In this document: piece after piece, positions 44,060 through 52,770 of the stretch
Layout of the letters: the number at the start of each line of letters is the position of its first letter
Numbering within the stretch: the stretch's first letter is position 1
NCBI RefSeq assembly: GCF_004016515.1
Contig: NZ_SACT01000001.1
Coordinates: 62,001 to 126,000 of the forward strand
Origin: Rubrivivax albus
GTDB lineage: Bacteria > Pseudomonadota > Gammaproteobacteria > Burkholderiales > Burkholderiaceae_C
Length of the DNA stretch: 64,000 nt
Direction: 5' to 3'
Position numbers and translations under genes: made by a program
The notes under the pieces: model-generated
The model's input: the letters and a program-made list of their open reading frames with translations, nothing else
What the model was told of the DNA's origin: nothing
Databases searched by the model: none

Positions 44060-45328
44060 TCAGGCCAGCAGCTTCTCGCCGCTGAACAAGGCCTGCGCCT
44101 GCTCGCGCTCGCGCACCAGCACCGGTGCGCCGTCGACGATCATCACCTCGGCCGCCCGCGGCCGCGTGTTGTAGTTGCTGGCCATGGCCATGCCGTAGGC
44201 GCCAGCGGAAAGCACGGCCAGCACGTCGCCCGGCTCGACGGCGAAACTGCGGTCACGCCCCAGCCAGTCGCCCGATTCGCAGACCGGTCCGACGACGTCC
44301 CAGCGCTGCGGCGGCGTGCTGCGCGACACGCAGGGCTCGATGGCCATCCAGGCCTCGTACATGGCCGGGCGCATCAGGTCGTTCATCGCCGCGTCGACGA
44401 TGCAGAAACTCTTGGCATCGCCAGGCTTGAGGTACTGCACTTCCGTCAGCAGCACGCCGGCGTTGCCTACCAGCGAACGCCCCGGCTCCATCATCACCTC
44501 GCGATGGCCATGGCCGCGGGCGTCCAGGCGCTGCAGCAGCAGGCCCACCAGGTGGTCGGCGGCCGGCGGTGATTCGTCCACGTAGCGGATGCCCAGGCCG
44601 CCGCCCACGTCCACGTGGTGGATGGCGATGCCGTCGCGCTCCACCGCCTCCACGAGGTCGAGCAGACGGTCCAGCGCATCGAGGTAGGGCTCCACCTGCG
44701 TGATCTGCGAGCCGATGTGGCAATCGATGCCCACGACCTGCAGCCCGGGCAGCGACGCGGCGTGGCGGTAGGCCGCCAAGGCCTGGTCGTGCGCGATGCC
44801 GAACTTGTTCTCGCGCAGGCCGGTGGAGATGTAGGGGTGCGTGCCGGCGTCCACGTCAGGATTCACACGCAGGCTCACCGGCGCGATGGCGCCCTCGGCC
44901 GCTGCCACGGCGGACAGGCGATCGAGTTCTGACACGCTCTCAACGTTGAAGCAGCGCACGCCGGCGCGCAGCGCCTGCGCCATCTCGGCAGCCGTCTTGC
45001 CGACGCCCGAAAAGACCACGCGCGATGGGTCTCCGCCAGCAGCCAGCACGCGCGCCAGTTCGCCCCCGGAGACGATGTCGAAGCCGCAGCCGGCACGCGC
45101 GATGGTCTGCAGCACGGCGAGGTTCGAGTTCGCCTTCATCGCGTAGCAGATCTGGTGTGGCCGGCCGGCCAGCGCGCGCTGGTAGGCGGCCAGGGCATCC
45201 AGCATCGCCGCCTGCGAATACACGTACAGCGGCGTGCCGAATCGGCGCGCCAGATCGGCCAGCGGCAGGCCGTCCAGCGTCAGCGTGCCGGCGCTGCTGC
45301 GCGCCAGGTGCGGGGTGCCAGGCAGCAT
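44060..45328 (-). CDS. lysA: diaminopimelate decarboxylase
   Basis: 422 aa from ATG at 45328. Makes lysine from meso-diaminopimelate. PLP lysine in CYAMKANSNLAVL, HIGSQI, glycine loop VDVGGGLGI, MMEPGRSLVGNAG, and the CESGDWLG motif that recognises substrate across the dimer. Its start shares one base with the lptM stop (TGATG), so the two are coupled. Usual lysA-lptM / cyaY divergent arrangement of betaproteobacteria. Confidence 0.97.
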   Translation of the reverse strand: MLPGTPHLARSSAGTLTLDGLPLADLARRFGTPLYVYSQAAMLDALAAYQRALAGRPHQICYAMKANSNLAVLQTIARAGCGFDIVSGGELARVLAAGGDPSRVVFSGVGKTAAEMAQALRAGVRCFNVESVSELDRLSAVAAAEGAIAPVSLRVNPDVDAGTHPYISTGLRENKFGIAHDQALAAYRHAASLPGLQVVGIDCHIGSQITQVEPYLDALDRLLDLVEAVERDGIAIHHVDVGGGLGIRYVDESPPAADHLVGLLLQRLDARGHGHREVMMEPGRSLVGNAGVLLTEVQYLKPGDAKSFCIVDAAMNDLMRPAMYEAWMAIEPCVSRSTPPQRWDVVGPVCESGDWLGRDRSFAVEPGDVLAVLSAGAYGMAMASNYNTRPRAAEVMIVDGAPVLVREREQAQALFSGEKLLA

Positions 45329-45465
45329 CAGCGAGCCGCTCCGGCGGCGGATGCGGCCGTGGCCGCTGGGGGCAGCGTCAGCGGCCCCTTCTGGCCACAT
45401 CCGGACAGACCCTGCAACAGGCCCAGGGTCAACAGGCAGGCCACTAAACTCGACGCTCGACGCAT
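45328..45465 (-). CDS. lptM: LPS translocon maturation chaperone LptM (YifL-type lipoprotein)
   Basis: 45 aa. Signal sequence MRRASSLVACLLTLGLLQGL with lipobox LSGC, followed at once by the diagnostic GQKGPLTLPP motif and an Ala-rich tail. LptM is a tiny outer-membrane lipoprotein that helps the LptD/LptE complex form its disulfides. Directly upstream of and overlapping lysA, as in many Proteobacteria; only 22 bp separate its start from the divergent cyaY start. Confidence 0.9.
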   Translation of the reverse strand: MRRASSLVACLLTLGLLQGLSGCGQKGPLTLPPAATAASAAGAAR

Positions 45466-45487
45466 CGCCGGATTCTATCGAGACCCC
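45466..45487. promoter_or_regulatory. 22-bp divergent spacer between lptM and cyaY
   Basis: Holds one AT-rich patch: TAGAAT on the minus strand (45472-45477, 5/6 to TATAAT) and TTCTAT on plus. Either -10 would place the transcription start almost on the start codon, so one or both mRNAs may be leaderless, or the real promoters lie in the opposite gene. No good -35 seen. Confidence 0.3.
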
Positions 45488-45838
45488 ATGTCCACCCTCA
45501 GCGACACCGAGTACCAGCGGCTCACGAATGCCATCCTCGCGTCCATCGAGGCCACCGTGGACCGCTGGCTGCAGGACGACGTGATCGACATCGACCCGCA
45601 GCGCACCGGTGGCCTGCTGGAACTGGCCTTCCCGGGCGGCAGCAAGATCATCGTCAACACCCAACCGCCGCTGCAGGAACTCTGGCTGGCCACGCGGGGT
45701 GGGGGCTATCACTTCCGGCACGAGGCCGGGCGCTGGGTCGACACCAAGGACGGCGTCGAGTTCTTCGCCCGTCTGTCCGACGCGGCCAGCGCCCAGGGCG
45801 GTCGGGCGCTCCGCTTCCTGCCACCCGACGAGTCCTAG
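45488..45838 (+). CDS. cyaY: iron donor protein CyaY (bacterial frataxin)
   Basis: 116 aa. Frataxin fold with an acidic first helix (MSTLSDTEYQRLTNAILASI; IDIDPQRTGGLLEL), the conserved KIIVNTQPPLQELWLA strand and GGYHFRHEAGRWVDTKDG motif. Binds iron and tunes iron-sulfur cluster assembly by IscS. Followed after only 5 bp by a hybrid kinase gene, an unusual neighbour. Confidence 0.95.
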   Translation: MSTLSDTEYQRLTNAILASIEATVDRWLQDDVIDIDPQRTGGLLELAFPGGSKIIVNTQPPLQELWLATRGGGYHFRHEAGRWVDTKDGVEFFARLSDAASAQGGRALRFLPPDES

Positions 45839-45843
45839 GCATC

Positions 45844-48393
45844 GTGCCGGGCCAACGCGCGGACCGCCCGAGTCGAAGGTCGGCAGCGCTGGCCGTTGCC
45901 GTCGTGCTGCTGACCCTGGGCGGTGTCGCCCTCGGCTGGTGGCAGACCATGGTCGCTCACGCCGACTCGCGGGCGCAGATGGTGGACCGCACCGAGCAAC
46001 GGGCAGTCCAGTTGGCCGATGCCATGAACGGCCAGATCGCCATGCTGCTGGCAGCGGTGGACGTGGCGTTGCAGGAGCTGCGCCGGGCCTGGCACGGGGA
46101 TCCGGCCGCCTTCGACCGCATCGCGCGCGAGGTCGTCGCCACGCTGCCCATGGGGTCGGTCAGCCATGTCACGGTGATCGACGCCCAGGGGATGTCGGTC
46201 TACAACAGCCTGGGCAGCACCGAGAGCGTGAGCGTGGCCGACCGTGCCCACTTCCGGGTGCACCTCGACGGCGCGGACCGCCTGCATGTCGGCGAGGCGG
46301 TGCGTTCGCGCCTGGCCGAGCAACGCTGGACCGTGATCGTGAACCGGCCGATCCTCGACCAGGTGCGCTTTGCCGGCACGATGAACATCTCGGTCAACGC
46401 CGACTTCCTGGCCTCGCGTCTGGCGGCCCTGGCCCTCTCCGACCAGGATGTAGTGGCGTTGGTGCACCCCAGCGGACGCCTGATTGCACGCAGCCGCGAA
46501 CAGAAGCTGGCGGCTGGCCGCCAACTGCCGGGGGACCGACCTTTCCTGGCGCAGCCGGGCCTCGAGCGCGGGGTGTTCCATGTCGCCGGCGAGGTGGACG
46601 GTGTCGAGCGCGTGTACGGCTGGTGGCGCGAGCCCGGCACCGGCCTGATCTCGGCGGTGGGCTTGTCCGAGTCGGCGGCGCTCGCGCCGCTGCTGGTGCG
46701 GCAGGACCGGCAGCGCACCGTGCTGCAGGCGCTGACCACCCTGGCGCTGCTGGCGTCAGGCGTGGTGGCGGCCTTGTTGTGGCAGGCCTCGCGCCGGCAG
46801 GGCGCGCTGGAGCTCAGCGAGCGTCGCCACCGCCTGCTGCTCGAGTCCGCGCCCGACGCGATCTACCTGACGCGTGACGGTCGCTTCACCTACCTCAACC
46901 CGGCCGCCCTGCGACTGTTTGGCGCCAAAGACGCGAGCCAGCTGCTGGGCATGCCGACGCTGTCGCGCATCCACCCGGACGGGCACGACCTGGTGCGCGA
47001 GCGGCAGCAAGCCATGCTGAACGATCAGCGCAGCGCACCGCCGGTCGTCGAGCGCTACCTGCGGCTGGACGGCAGTGTTGTCGACGTCGAAGTCACCGCA
47101 GCGCTCTACCCTGGCGAGGACGGCTTCAGCACCCAGGTGATCGTGCGCGACATCAGCAAGCGCGTGAAGGCGGAGCGGGCCTTGCAGCAGCTGACCGACG
47201 AACTGGAGGCGCGGGTGGAGGAGCGCACGGCGGCGCTGCGTGCAGCGCGCGACGAGGCCGAGGCGGCCAACCATGCGAAGAGTGAGTTCCTCTCGCGCAT
47301 GAGCCATGAACTGCGCACGCCGATGAACGCCATCCTCGGCTTCGGGCAGCTGCTCCAGATCAGCCCGCACGCCGACGCCGCAACCCGGGGCCACGCCGAC
47401 GAGATCGTGGCGGCCGGCCGCCACCTGCTGCGGCTGATCGACGAGGTGCTGGACCTCTCGCGCATCGAGGGCGGGCAGATGGCGATCAGCCACGAGGACG
47501 TCGAGCTCGCGCCGCTGGTGGACGAGACCGTGCGGCTGATCCTGCCGCAAGCACAGGTGCGCCAACTCACCGTTCAGGTGCTGGGCGAATGGCATGGCGC
47601 TGCCGTGCACGCGGATCGCACGCGCCTGCGCCAGGTGCTGCTGAACCTGCTCGGCAACGCTGTCAAGTACAACCGTGAACGGGGTGGCATCCGCCTGCGG
47701 CTGGCCGAGGCCGGCCCGTCGTGGCGGATCGAGGTCGAGGACGACGGGGCCGGCCTGGACGCAGCGCAGTGCGAACGGCTCTTTCGACCCTTCGAGCGTC
47801 TGGATGCGGCCCGCGCCGGCATCGAGGGCACGGGCATCGGTCTGGCCCTGTCGCGCCACCTCGTGACCCTGATGCAGGGCCGGATCGGTGTGCGCAGCCA
47901 ACCCGGGCAAGGCAGTTGCTTCTGGGTCGAATTGCCCCGGGCCACCGAGGGCACGCAGCGCGCCAACTCGACCGACACCGCGATAGCGCTGCCGGTCCCG
48001 TCAGGCGCCGCGCCCGTGCCAGAGGTCGCCGATCGGACCGTGCTTCAGATCGAGGACAACCCGGCCAACCGCCTGCTCGTCGAAGGTATCGTGGCCATGC
48101 GGCCGCGCTGGCAGTTGCACAGCGCCGGCTTGCCGGGCGATGGCCTGTCGCTGGCCGCGTCGCTGCGTCCGAATCTGATCCTGCTGGACCTGCACCTGCC
48201 GGAAATGGACGGCTGGGAGGTGCTGCGTCGACTGCGTGCCGACCCGGGCACCCGCGACATCCCGGTCGTGGCCGTGAGTGCCAGCGCCATGGCCGCCGAC
48301 TTGGCGCGCGGACGTGACGCCGGCCTTGCCGACTACCTGACCAAGCCGCTGGACATCGCGCGCCTGCTGGCACTGCTCGATGGGCTGACCTGA
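45844..48393 (+). CDS. hybrid sensor histidine kinase/response regulator
   Basis: 849 aa from GTG at 45844. Membrane helix about 14-33, a periplasmic dCache/DGC-like sensor (about 35-285: VTVIDAQGMSVYNSLG, VADRAHFRVHLDG), second helix about 290-312, PAS domain (about 325-440), coiled coil, HisKA with the phosphorylated His in SHELRTPMNAILGFGQ, HATPase (NLLGNAVKYN, DDGAGLD, GTGIGLALSRHLV) and a C-terminal receiver with acceptor Asp in LILLDLHLPEMDG. No HPt domain, so a separate phosphotransfer partner is expected. Sits between cyaY and the PBP1A gene, a place where many relatives have no such gene. Confidence 0.94.
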   Translation: MPGQRADRPSRRSAALAVAVVLLTLGGVALGWWQTMVAHADSRAQMVDRTEQRAVQLADAMNGQIAMLLAAVDVALQELRRAWHGDPAAFDRIAREVVATLPMGSVSHVTVIDAQGMSVYNSLGSTESVSVADRAHFRVHLDGADRLHVGEAVRSRLAEQRWTVIVNRPILDQVRFAGTMNISVNADFLASRLAALALSDQDVVALVHPSGRLIARSREQKLAAGRQLPGDRPFLAQPGLERGVFHVAGEVDGVERVYGWWREPGTGLISAVGLSESAALAPLLVRQDRQRTVLQALTTLALLASGVVAALLWQASRRQGALELSERRHRLLLESAPDAIYLTRDGRFTYLNPAALRLFGAKDASQLLGMPTLSRIHPDGHDLVRERQQAMLNDQRSAPPVVERYLRLDGSVVDVEVTAALYPGEDGFSTQVIVRDISKRVKAERALQQLTDELEARVEERTAALRAARDEAEAANHAKSEFLSRMSHELRTPMNAILGFGQLLQISPHADAATRGHADEIVAAGRHLLRLIDEVLDLSRIEGGQMAISHEDVELAPLVDETVRLILPQAQVRQLTVQVLGEWHGAAVHADRTRLRQVLLNLLGNAVKYNRERGGIRLRLAEAGPSWRIEVEDDGAGLDAAQCERLFRPFERLDAARAGIEGTGIGLALSRHLVTLMQGRIGVRSQPGQGSCFWVELPRATEGTQRANSTDTAIALPVPSGAAPVPEVADRTVLQIEDNPANRLLVEGIVAMRPRWQLHSAGLPGDGLSLAASLRPNLILLDLHLPEMDGWEVLRRLRADPGTRDIPVVAVSASAMAADLARGRDAGLADYLTKPLDIARLLALLDGLT

Positions 48394-48419
48394 ATCGGTT
48401 CGGCGACAGGTGTCTTGCG

Positions 48420-48433
48420 CGGCGCTTGCGCCG
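48420..48433. terminator. hairpin between convergent hybrid-kinase and PBP1A genes
   Basis: Perfect CGGCGC-TT-GCGCCG repeat in the 46-bp convergent spacer. No T-run on either strand; possible bidirectional terminator. Confidence 0.3.
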
Positions 48434-48439
48434 TGTCGT

Positions 48440-50779
48440 TCAGCGCCGGAACAGATCGAGAATGCTGCTGCGCTCGTCGGGCGTCGTGGCCTCGGGTACC
48501 ACCTGATCCAAGCCCACGCTGCGCACGCCACCACCGTTGGCGAACTCCTCGTAGACCCACAGGCCGTCCTCCTGCTGCACCACGCCCGGTGGTGGTACCG
48601 GCGTGGCCACCGGCACGTCCTTCAGCGCCACGCGCATGAGGTCGATCCACACCGGCAGGGCCAACCCGCCTCCGGTCTCCCGCGCCCCCAGCTTTTTGGG
48701 TGTGTCGTAGCCGATCCACACCACCGCCACCAGCGAGGGGTGGTAGCCGGCGAACCAGGCGTCCATGGAGTCGTTGGTGGTGCCGGTCTTGCCGTAGAGG
48801 TCGGGCCGCCGCAGCTGAAGCTGCGCGTTGGCAGCCGTGCCGGACCGGGTGATCTCCTGCAGCAGCGAACCCATCACGAAAGCGTTGCGCGCCTCGAGCA
48901 CGCGGCGGCTTTCGTCCAGCGGGACCAGCGGTGCCTCGCGCAGCACGTCGCCGTCGGCATCGGTCACCTTGGCAATCAGCGATGGCGGCATGCGGTACCC
49001 GCCAGTGGCGAAGACGCCGTAGGCGGTGGCCATTTCCAGCGGCGTCACCGTGCCGGCGCCCAGGGCCATGGTCAGGAAGGCAGGGTGCTTCTCGCGCGGG
49101 AAGCCGAAGCGCGTGGCCCAGTCCTGGGCGTACTCTGGCCCGATGGACTGCAGCACTCGGATCGACACCATGTTCTTCGACTTGGCCAGAGCTTGGTGCA
49201 GTGGCAGCGGGCCGGCGAACTCGCCGTCGTAGTTCTTGGGTTCCCAGGGCTGGCTGCCCGTTTCGGCGGCGTCGAAGAACAGCGGGGCATCGGCGACCAC
49301 GGTGGCCGGGGTGAAGCCCTTCTCCAGCGCGGCGGAATAGACGAATGGCTTGAAGCTCGAGCCCGGCTGCCGCTGCGCCTGGGTGACGTGATTGAATTTG
49401 TTCTTGCCGTAGTCGAAACCGCCGACCAGCGCGCGTATCGCCCCGGTGCGCGGATCGGTCGCCACCAGGGCGCCTTCCACCTCGGGTTGCTGCGACACCC
49501 GCCAGGCGTCCTTCTCGCCCTGAACCAGGCGCACCACGGCACCGCGGCGGATGCGGATGTTCGGTGGCGCGTTGTCGCGCAGACCCGACGCCACCGGGCG
49601 CAGGCCTGCGCCGGTGACGGTGATCGCCTCACCGGACTGCAGCACGGCCACGAGCTTGTTGCGCGAGACCTCGGTCACCACCGCGGCGCGCAACTCGTCC
49701 TGGTCGGGGTGTTCCGCCAGGGCCTCGGCGATGCGGGCATCCAACGCTGCCGGGTCGGCCGGCAGGTCGACGAAGGCTTCCGGGCCGCGGTAAAACTGGC
49801 GCTGCTCGAAGTTCAGGATGCCTGCTCGCAGCGCGCGGTAGGCCGCCTCCTGCAGCTTCGCGTCGATGGACAGGGTGACGTCCAGCCCGCGCGTGTAGGT
49901 CTCTTCGCCATACTGCGCAAATACCAGCTGGCGCGCCGTCTCGGCCACGAACTCGGCGTGCACGGTGCTGGCACGGGGTGGGCGCAGACGCAGCGCCTGC
50001 GTGCGTGCCTCGTCGTGCTGGGCCTTCGTGATGAAGCCGTTGTCCAGCATGCGCGCGAGCACGTAGTGCTGGCGCACCTGCGCGCGGCGCGGGTTGGAGA
50101 TCGGGTTGAAGGCCGACGGCGCCTTCGGGATGCCGGCCAGCATGGCCGCCTCGGCCACCGTCAGCTGATCCAGCGTCTTGCCATAGTAGGTTTCCGCGGC
50201 CGCGGCAAAACCGTGGGCCCGGTGGCCGAGGAAGATCTGGTTCAGGTACAGCTCGAGGATGCGGTCCTTCGTCAGCAGGCGCTCGATCTTCCAGGTCAGC
50301 AGCACCTCGTAGAGCTTGCGGGTGAAGGTCTTCTCGGTGGACAGGTAGAAGTTGCGCGCCACCTGCATCGTGATCGTCGACGCGCCCTGGCTGCGCGCAT
50401 CGCGCAGGTTCTCGATGGCGGCCCGGACCATGCCCTTGTAGTCGACGCCGTCATGGTCGTAGAAGCGTGCGTCCTCGGCGGCCAGCACGGCCTGCTTCAT
50501 CACCGGCGGGATCTGCTCGATCGGCGTGAAGGTACGGCGCTCCTCGCCGAATTCGCCCAGCAGCACGCCGTCGGACGAGAACACGCGCAACGGCAGCTTG
50601 GGGCGGTAGTCGGCCAGGTTGCCGACTTCCGGCAGGTTGCGGTAGGCCACGGCCAGGGCCAGGGCGATCACCATGGCCCCCGAGATAACGCCGGCCACGC
50701 CGAGCCCGGCGGCCCAGGCGAGCATGCGCAACAGCCAGTTGCGCGGCGCTGCGGGAGGGTCGGTCCTTGTTTCAGTCAT
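48440..50779 (-). CDS. mrcA: penicillin-binding protein 1A (bifunctional peptidoglycan synthase)
   Basis: 779 aa. Short cytoplasmic end, one membrane anchor (about 13-38), GT51 glycosyltransferase (EDARFYDHDGVDYKGM; GASTITMQVARN; RILELYLNQIFLG), an OB-like insertion (about 300-400), then a transpeptidase with SxxK in PGSSFKPFVYS, SxN in AKSKNMVS and KTG in YGKTGTTNDSMDAW. Polymerises and crosslinks murein in the periplasm. Divergent from pilM, the conserved proteobacterial arrangement. Confidence 0.97.
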   Translation of the reverse strand: MTETRTDPPAAPRNWLLRMLAWAAGLGVAGVISGAMVIALALAVAYRNLPEVGNLADYRPKLPLRVFSSDGVLLGEFGEERRTFTPIEQIPPVMKQAVLAAEDARFYDHDGVDYKGMVRAAIENLRDARSQGASTITMQVARNFYLSTEKTFTRKLYEVLLTWKIERLLTKDRILELYLNQIFLGHRAHGFAAAAETYYGKTLDQLTVAEAAMLAGIPKAPSAFNPISNPRRAQVRQHYVLARMLDNGFITKAQHDEARTQALRLRPPRASTVHAEFVAETARQLVFAQYGEETYTRGLDVTLSIDAKLQEAAYRALRAGILNFEQRQFYRGPEAFVDLPADPAALDARIAEALAEHPDQDELRAAVVTEVSRNKLVAVLQSGEAITVTGAGLRPVASGLRDNAPPNIRIRRGAVVRLVQGEKDAWRVSQQPEVEGALVATDPRTGAIRALVGGFDYGKNKFNHVTQAQRQPGSSFKPFVYSAALEKGFTPATVVADAPLFFDAAETGSQPWEPKNYDGEFAGPLPLHQALAKSKNMVSIRVLQSIGPEYAQDWATRFGFPREKHPAFLTMALGAGTVTPLEMATAYGVFATGGYRMPPSLIAKVTDADGDVLREAPLVPLDESRRVLEARNAFVMGSLLQEITRSGTAANAQLQLRRPDLYGKTGTTNDSMDAWFAGYHPSLVAVVWIGYDTPKKLGARETGGGLALPVWIDLMRVALKDVPVATPVPPPGVVQQEDGLWVYEEFANGGGVRSVGLDQVVPEATTPDERSSILDLFRR

Positions 50780-50959
50780 CGTGGCTGGGGCGGTCGGGAA
50801 TTATAGGAACCGGCCTCTTGTAACCGCCGGACCGGCCAAGCGTGACATGTCGCACGGCTGGCCGGGGGTGGCAATCGCCGGAATTGCGGGTTGTTTCAAC
50901 TCCGGTTTCCAGCGTCGGGCGAGCGCAACGAGCGCGACACTTCCGCTGCCCGTTTTTCT

Positions 50960-50988
50960 TTGGTGCACAAGGGCTTTACTGCTAGCAT
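50960..50988 (+). promoter_or_regulatory. candidate sigma-70 promoter of the pilM operon
   Basis: TTGGTG - 17 nt - TAGCAT with an extended -10 TG (TGC before TAGCAT). Transcription would start near 50995, inside the small palindrome GAAGT-A-ACTTC (50990-51000). The 265-bp spacer to the PBP1A gene shows no other gene. Confidence 0.45.
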
Positions 50989-51044
50989 TGAAGTAACTTC
51001 TTAACAATCCGGGGGGCATTGTCCCTGCCGGGGAGTGGAACACC

Positions 51045-52124
51045 GTGAGCTTTCTGGACGTGCTGCTGGGCCGCAAACACCCGCCGGTGATCGGCCTGGA
51101 CATCAGTTCCTCGAGCGTCAAGCTCGTCGAGCTCGGCCAGTCGTCGAGCGGTGAATTCGTGCTCGAGCGTTTCGGCTCCGAGCCGTTCGAGAAGGGCTGG
51201 ATCACCGACGGCCAGATCGAGAAGTTCGACGAGGTGGCCGACGCCGTGCGCAAGGTGGTGGCCAAGAGCGGCACCAAGACCAAGCAGGTGGTGATGGCGA
51301 TGCCGCAGTCGGCCGTCATCACCAAGAAGATCATGCTGCCGGCCGGCCTGCGCGAAGAAGAGATGGAACTGCAGGTCGAGTCCGAGGCGAACCAGTACAT
51401 CCCGTTCTCGCTGGACGAGGTGAGCCTGGACTTCTGCGTCATCGGCCCCAGCCCCAGCTCGGCCGGCGACGTGGAGGTGCTGATCGCGGCCAGCCGCAAG
51501 GACCGCGTGCAGGACCGCCAGGGCCTGGCCGAGGCCGCTGGCCTGAAGCCGGTGGTGCTGGACATCGAGAGCCACGCCTCGCGCCTAGCGATGAGCCGCA
51601 TCGTCTCCGCCTTGCCCAACGAGGGCCGCGATGCCCTGGTCGCGCTGTTCGAGATCGGCGCCGACACCACCAGCCTCAAGGTGCTGCGCGACGAGGAGAT
51701 GCTCTACGACCGCGACCAGGCCTTCGGTGGCTCGCAGCTCACGCAGCTGATCTCGCGGCAGTACGGCTTCTCGTTCGAGGAAGCCGAGCAGAAGAAGCTC
51801 GCCGGCGATCTGCCCGAGGACTACGACAGCGCGATCCTGTCGCCCTTCGTCGACAGCCTGTCGCAGGAGATCGGCCGTGCGCTGCAGTACTTCTTCACCA
51901 GCACGCCGCACCACAAGGTGCACTACGTGATGCTGGCCGGCGGCACCGCCACCCTGCCCGGTCTGAAGGACCGTGTGACCGACCTCACCGGCTTCGCGTC
52001 GATGGTGGTCAACCCGTTCGAGGGCATGCAGCTCGGCTCCGCCGTGCGCGAAAGCCGCGTGCGGCGCGAGGCGCCCTCGTACCTGACGGCCTGCGGGCTG
52101 GCGATGCGGAGGTTCGTGCAGTGA
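51045..52124 (+). CDS. pilM: type IV pilus assembly protein PilM
   Basis: 359 aa from GTG at 51045. Actin-like ATPase: phosphate-binding GLDISSSSVKLVELG, KQVVMAMPQSAVITKK, LFEIGADTTSLKVL, VMLAGGTATLPGLKDRV. A cytoplasmic ring protein that binds the PilN N-terminus. First gene of pilMNOPQ; overlaps pilN by 4 bp. Confidence 0.97.
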   Translation: MSFLDVLLGRKHPPVIGLDISSSSVKLVELGQSSSGEFVLERFGSEPFEKGWITDGQIEKFDEVADAVRKVVAKSGTKTKQVVMAMPQSAVITKKIMLPAGLREEEMELQVESEANQYIPFSLDEVSLDFCVIGPSPSSAGDVEVLIAASRKDRVQDRQGLAEAAGLKPVVLDIESHASRLAMSRIVSALPNEGRDALVALFEIGADTTSLKVLRDEEMLYDRDQAFGGSQLTQLISRQYGFSFEEAEQKKLAGDLPEDYDSAILSPFVDSLSQEIGRALQYFFTSTPHHKVHYVMLAGGTATLPGLKDRVTDLTGFASMVVNPFEGMQLGSAVRESRVRREAPSYLTACGLAMRRFVQ

Positions 52125-52762
52125 TCCTGATCAACCTGCTGCCGCACCGCGAGGCCAGGCGCCGGCAGCGCAAGCAGAACTTCTTCGTCGCCCTGGGTGT
52201 GGCCGCGGTGGCGGGCGTGGTGGTGGTCGGCGCCTGGACCTCGGTGCTGCAGCAGATGAAGGCCGCGCAGCAGCAGCGCAACGACCTGCTCAAGGCCGAG
52301 ATCCGCAAGCTCGACACCCAGATCAAGGACATCGCCACCCTGCGTGCCGAGATCCAGGCCCTGAAGGACCGCCAGGCGGCGGTGGAAGACCTGCAGACCG
52401 ACCGCAACACGCCGGTGCACCTGCTCGACGAACTGGTCAAGCAGGCTCCCGAAGGCATCTACCTGTCGTCGATCCGGCAGAACGGCAACCAGGTCACCAT
52501 CGTCGGCACCGCCCAGACCAACGAGCGGGTCTCCGAGTTCCTGCGCAACACCTTGTACAGCTCGCCCTGGCTCGAGAAGCCCGAGCTCGTGGAGATCAAG
52601 GCGGCCGGCCTGACCGGGCGCGAACGCAACGCTCGCGAGCGCGACCCCGACCAGCGGCGTCTGTTCGACTTCACGCTGCGGCTGTCGATCAAGCGCCCGG
52701 AGGCGCCCGAACCGGCCAAGCCGGCGCCGGGGGCACGGCCCGCAGCGGCCAAGGCTTCGTGA
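52121..52762 (+). CDS. pilN: type IV pilus assembly protein PilN
   Basis: 213 aa from GTG at 52121. Starts with the PilM-binding motif MILINLLPHREARR, one membrane helix (about 21-42), a coiled coil (QQRNDLLKAEIRKLDTQI), and a ferredoxin-like periplasmic domain (EGIYLSSIRQNGNQVTIVG) plus a charged Pro/Ala tail. Inner-membrane alignment complex with PilO. Confidence 0.96.
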   Translation: MILINLLPHREARRRQRKQNFFVALGVAAVAGVVVVGAWTSVLQQMKAAQQQRNDLLKAEIRKLDTQIKDIATLRAEIQALKDRQAAVEDLQTDRNTPVHLLDELVKQAPEGIYLSSIRQNGNQVTIVGTAQTNERVSEFLRNTLYSSPWLEKPELVEIKAAGLTGRERNARERDPDQRRLFDFTLRLSIKRPEAPEPAKPAPGARPAAAKAS

Positions 52763-52770
52763 GGACGACG

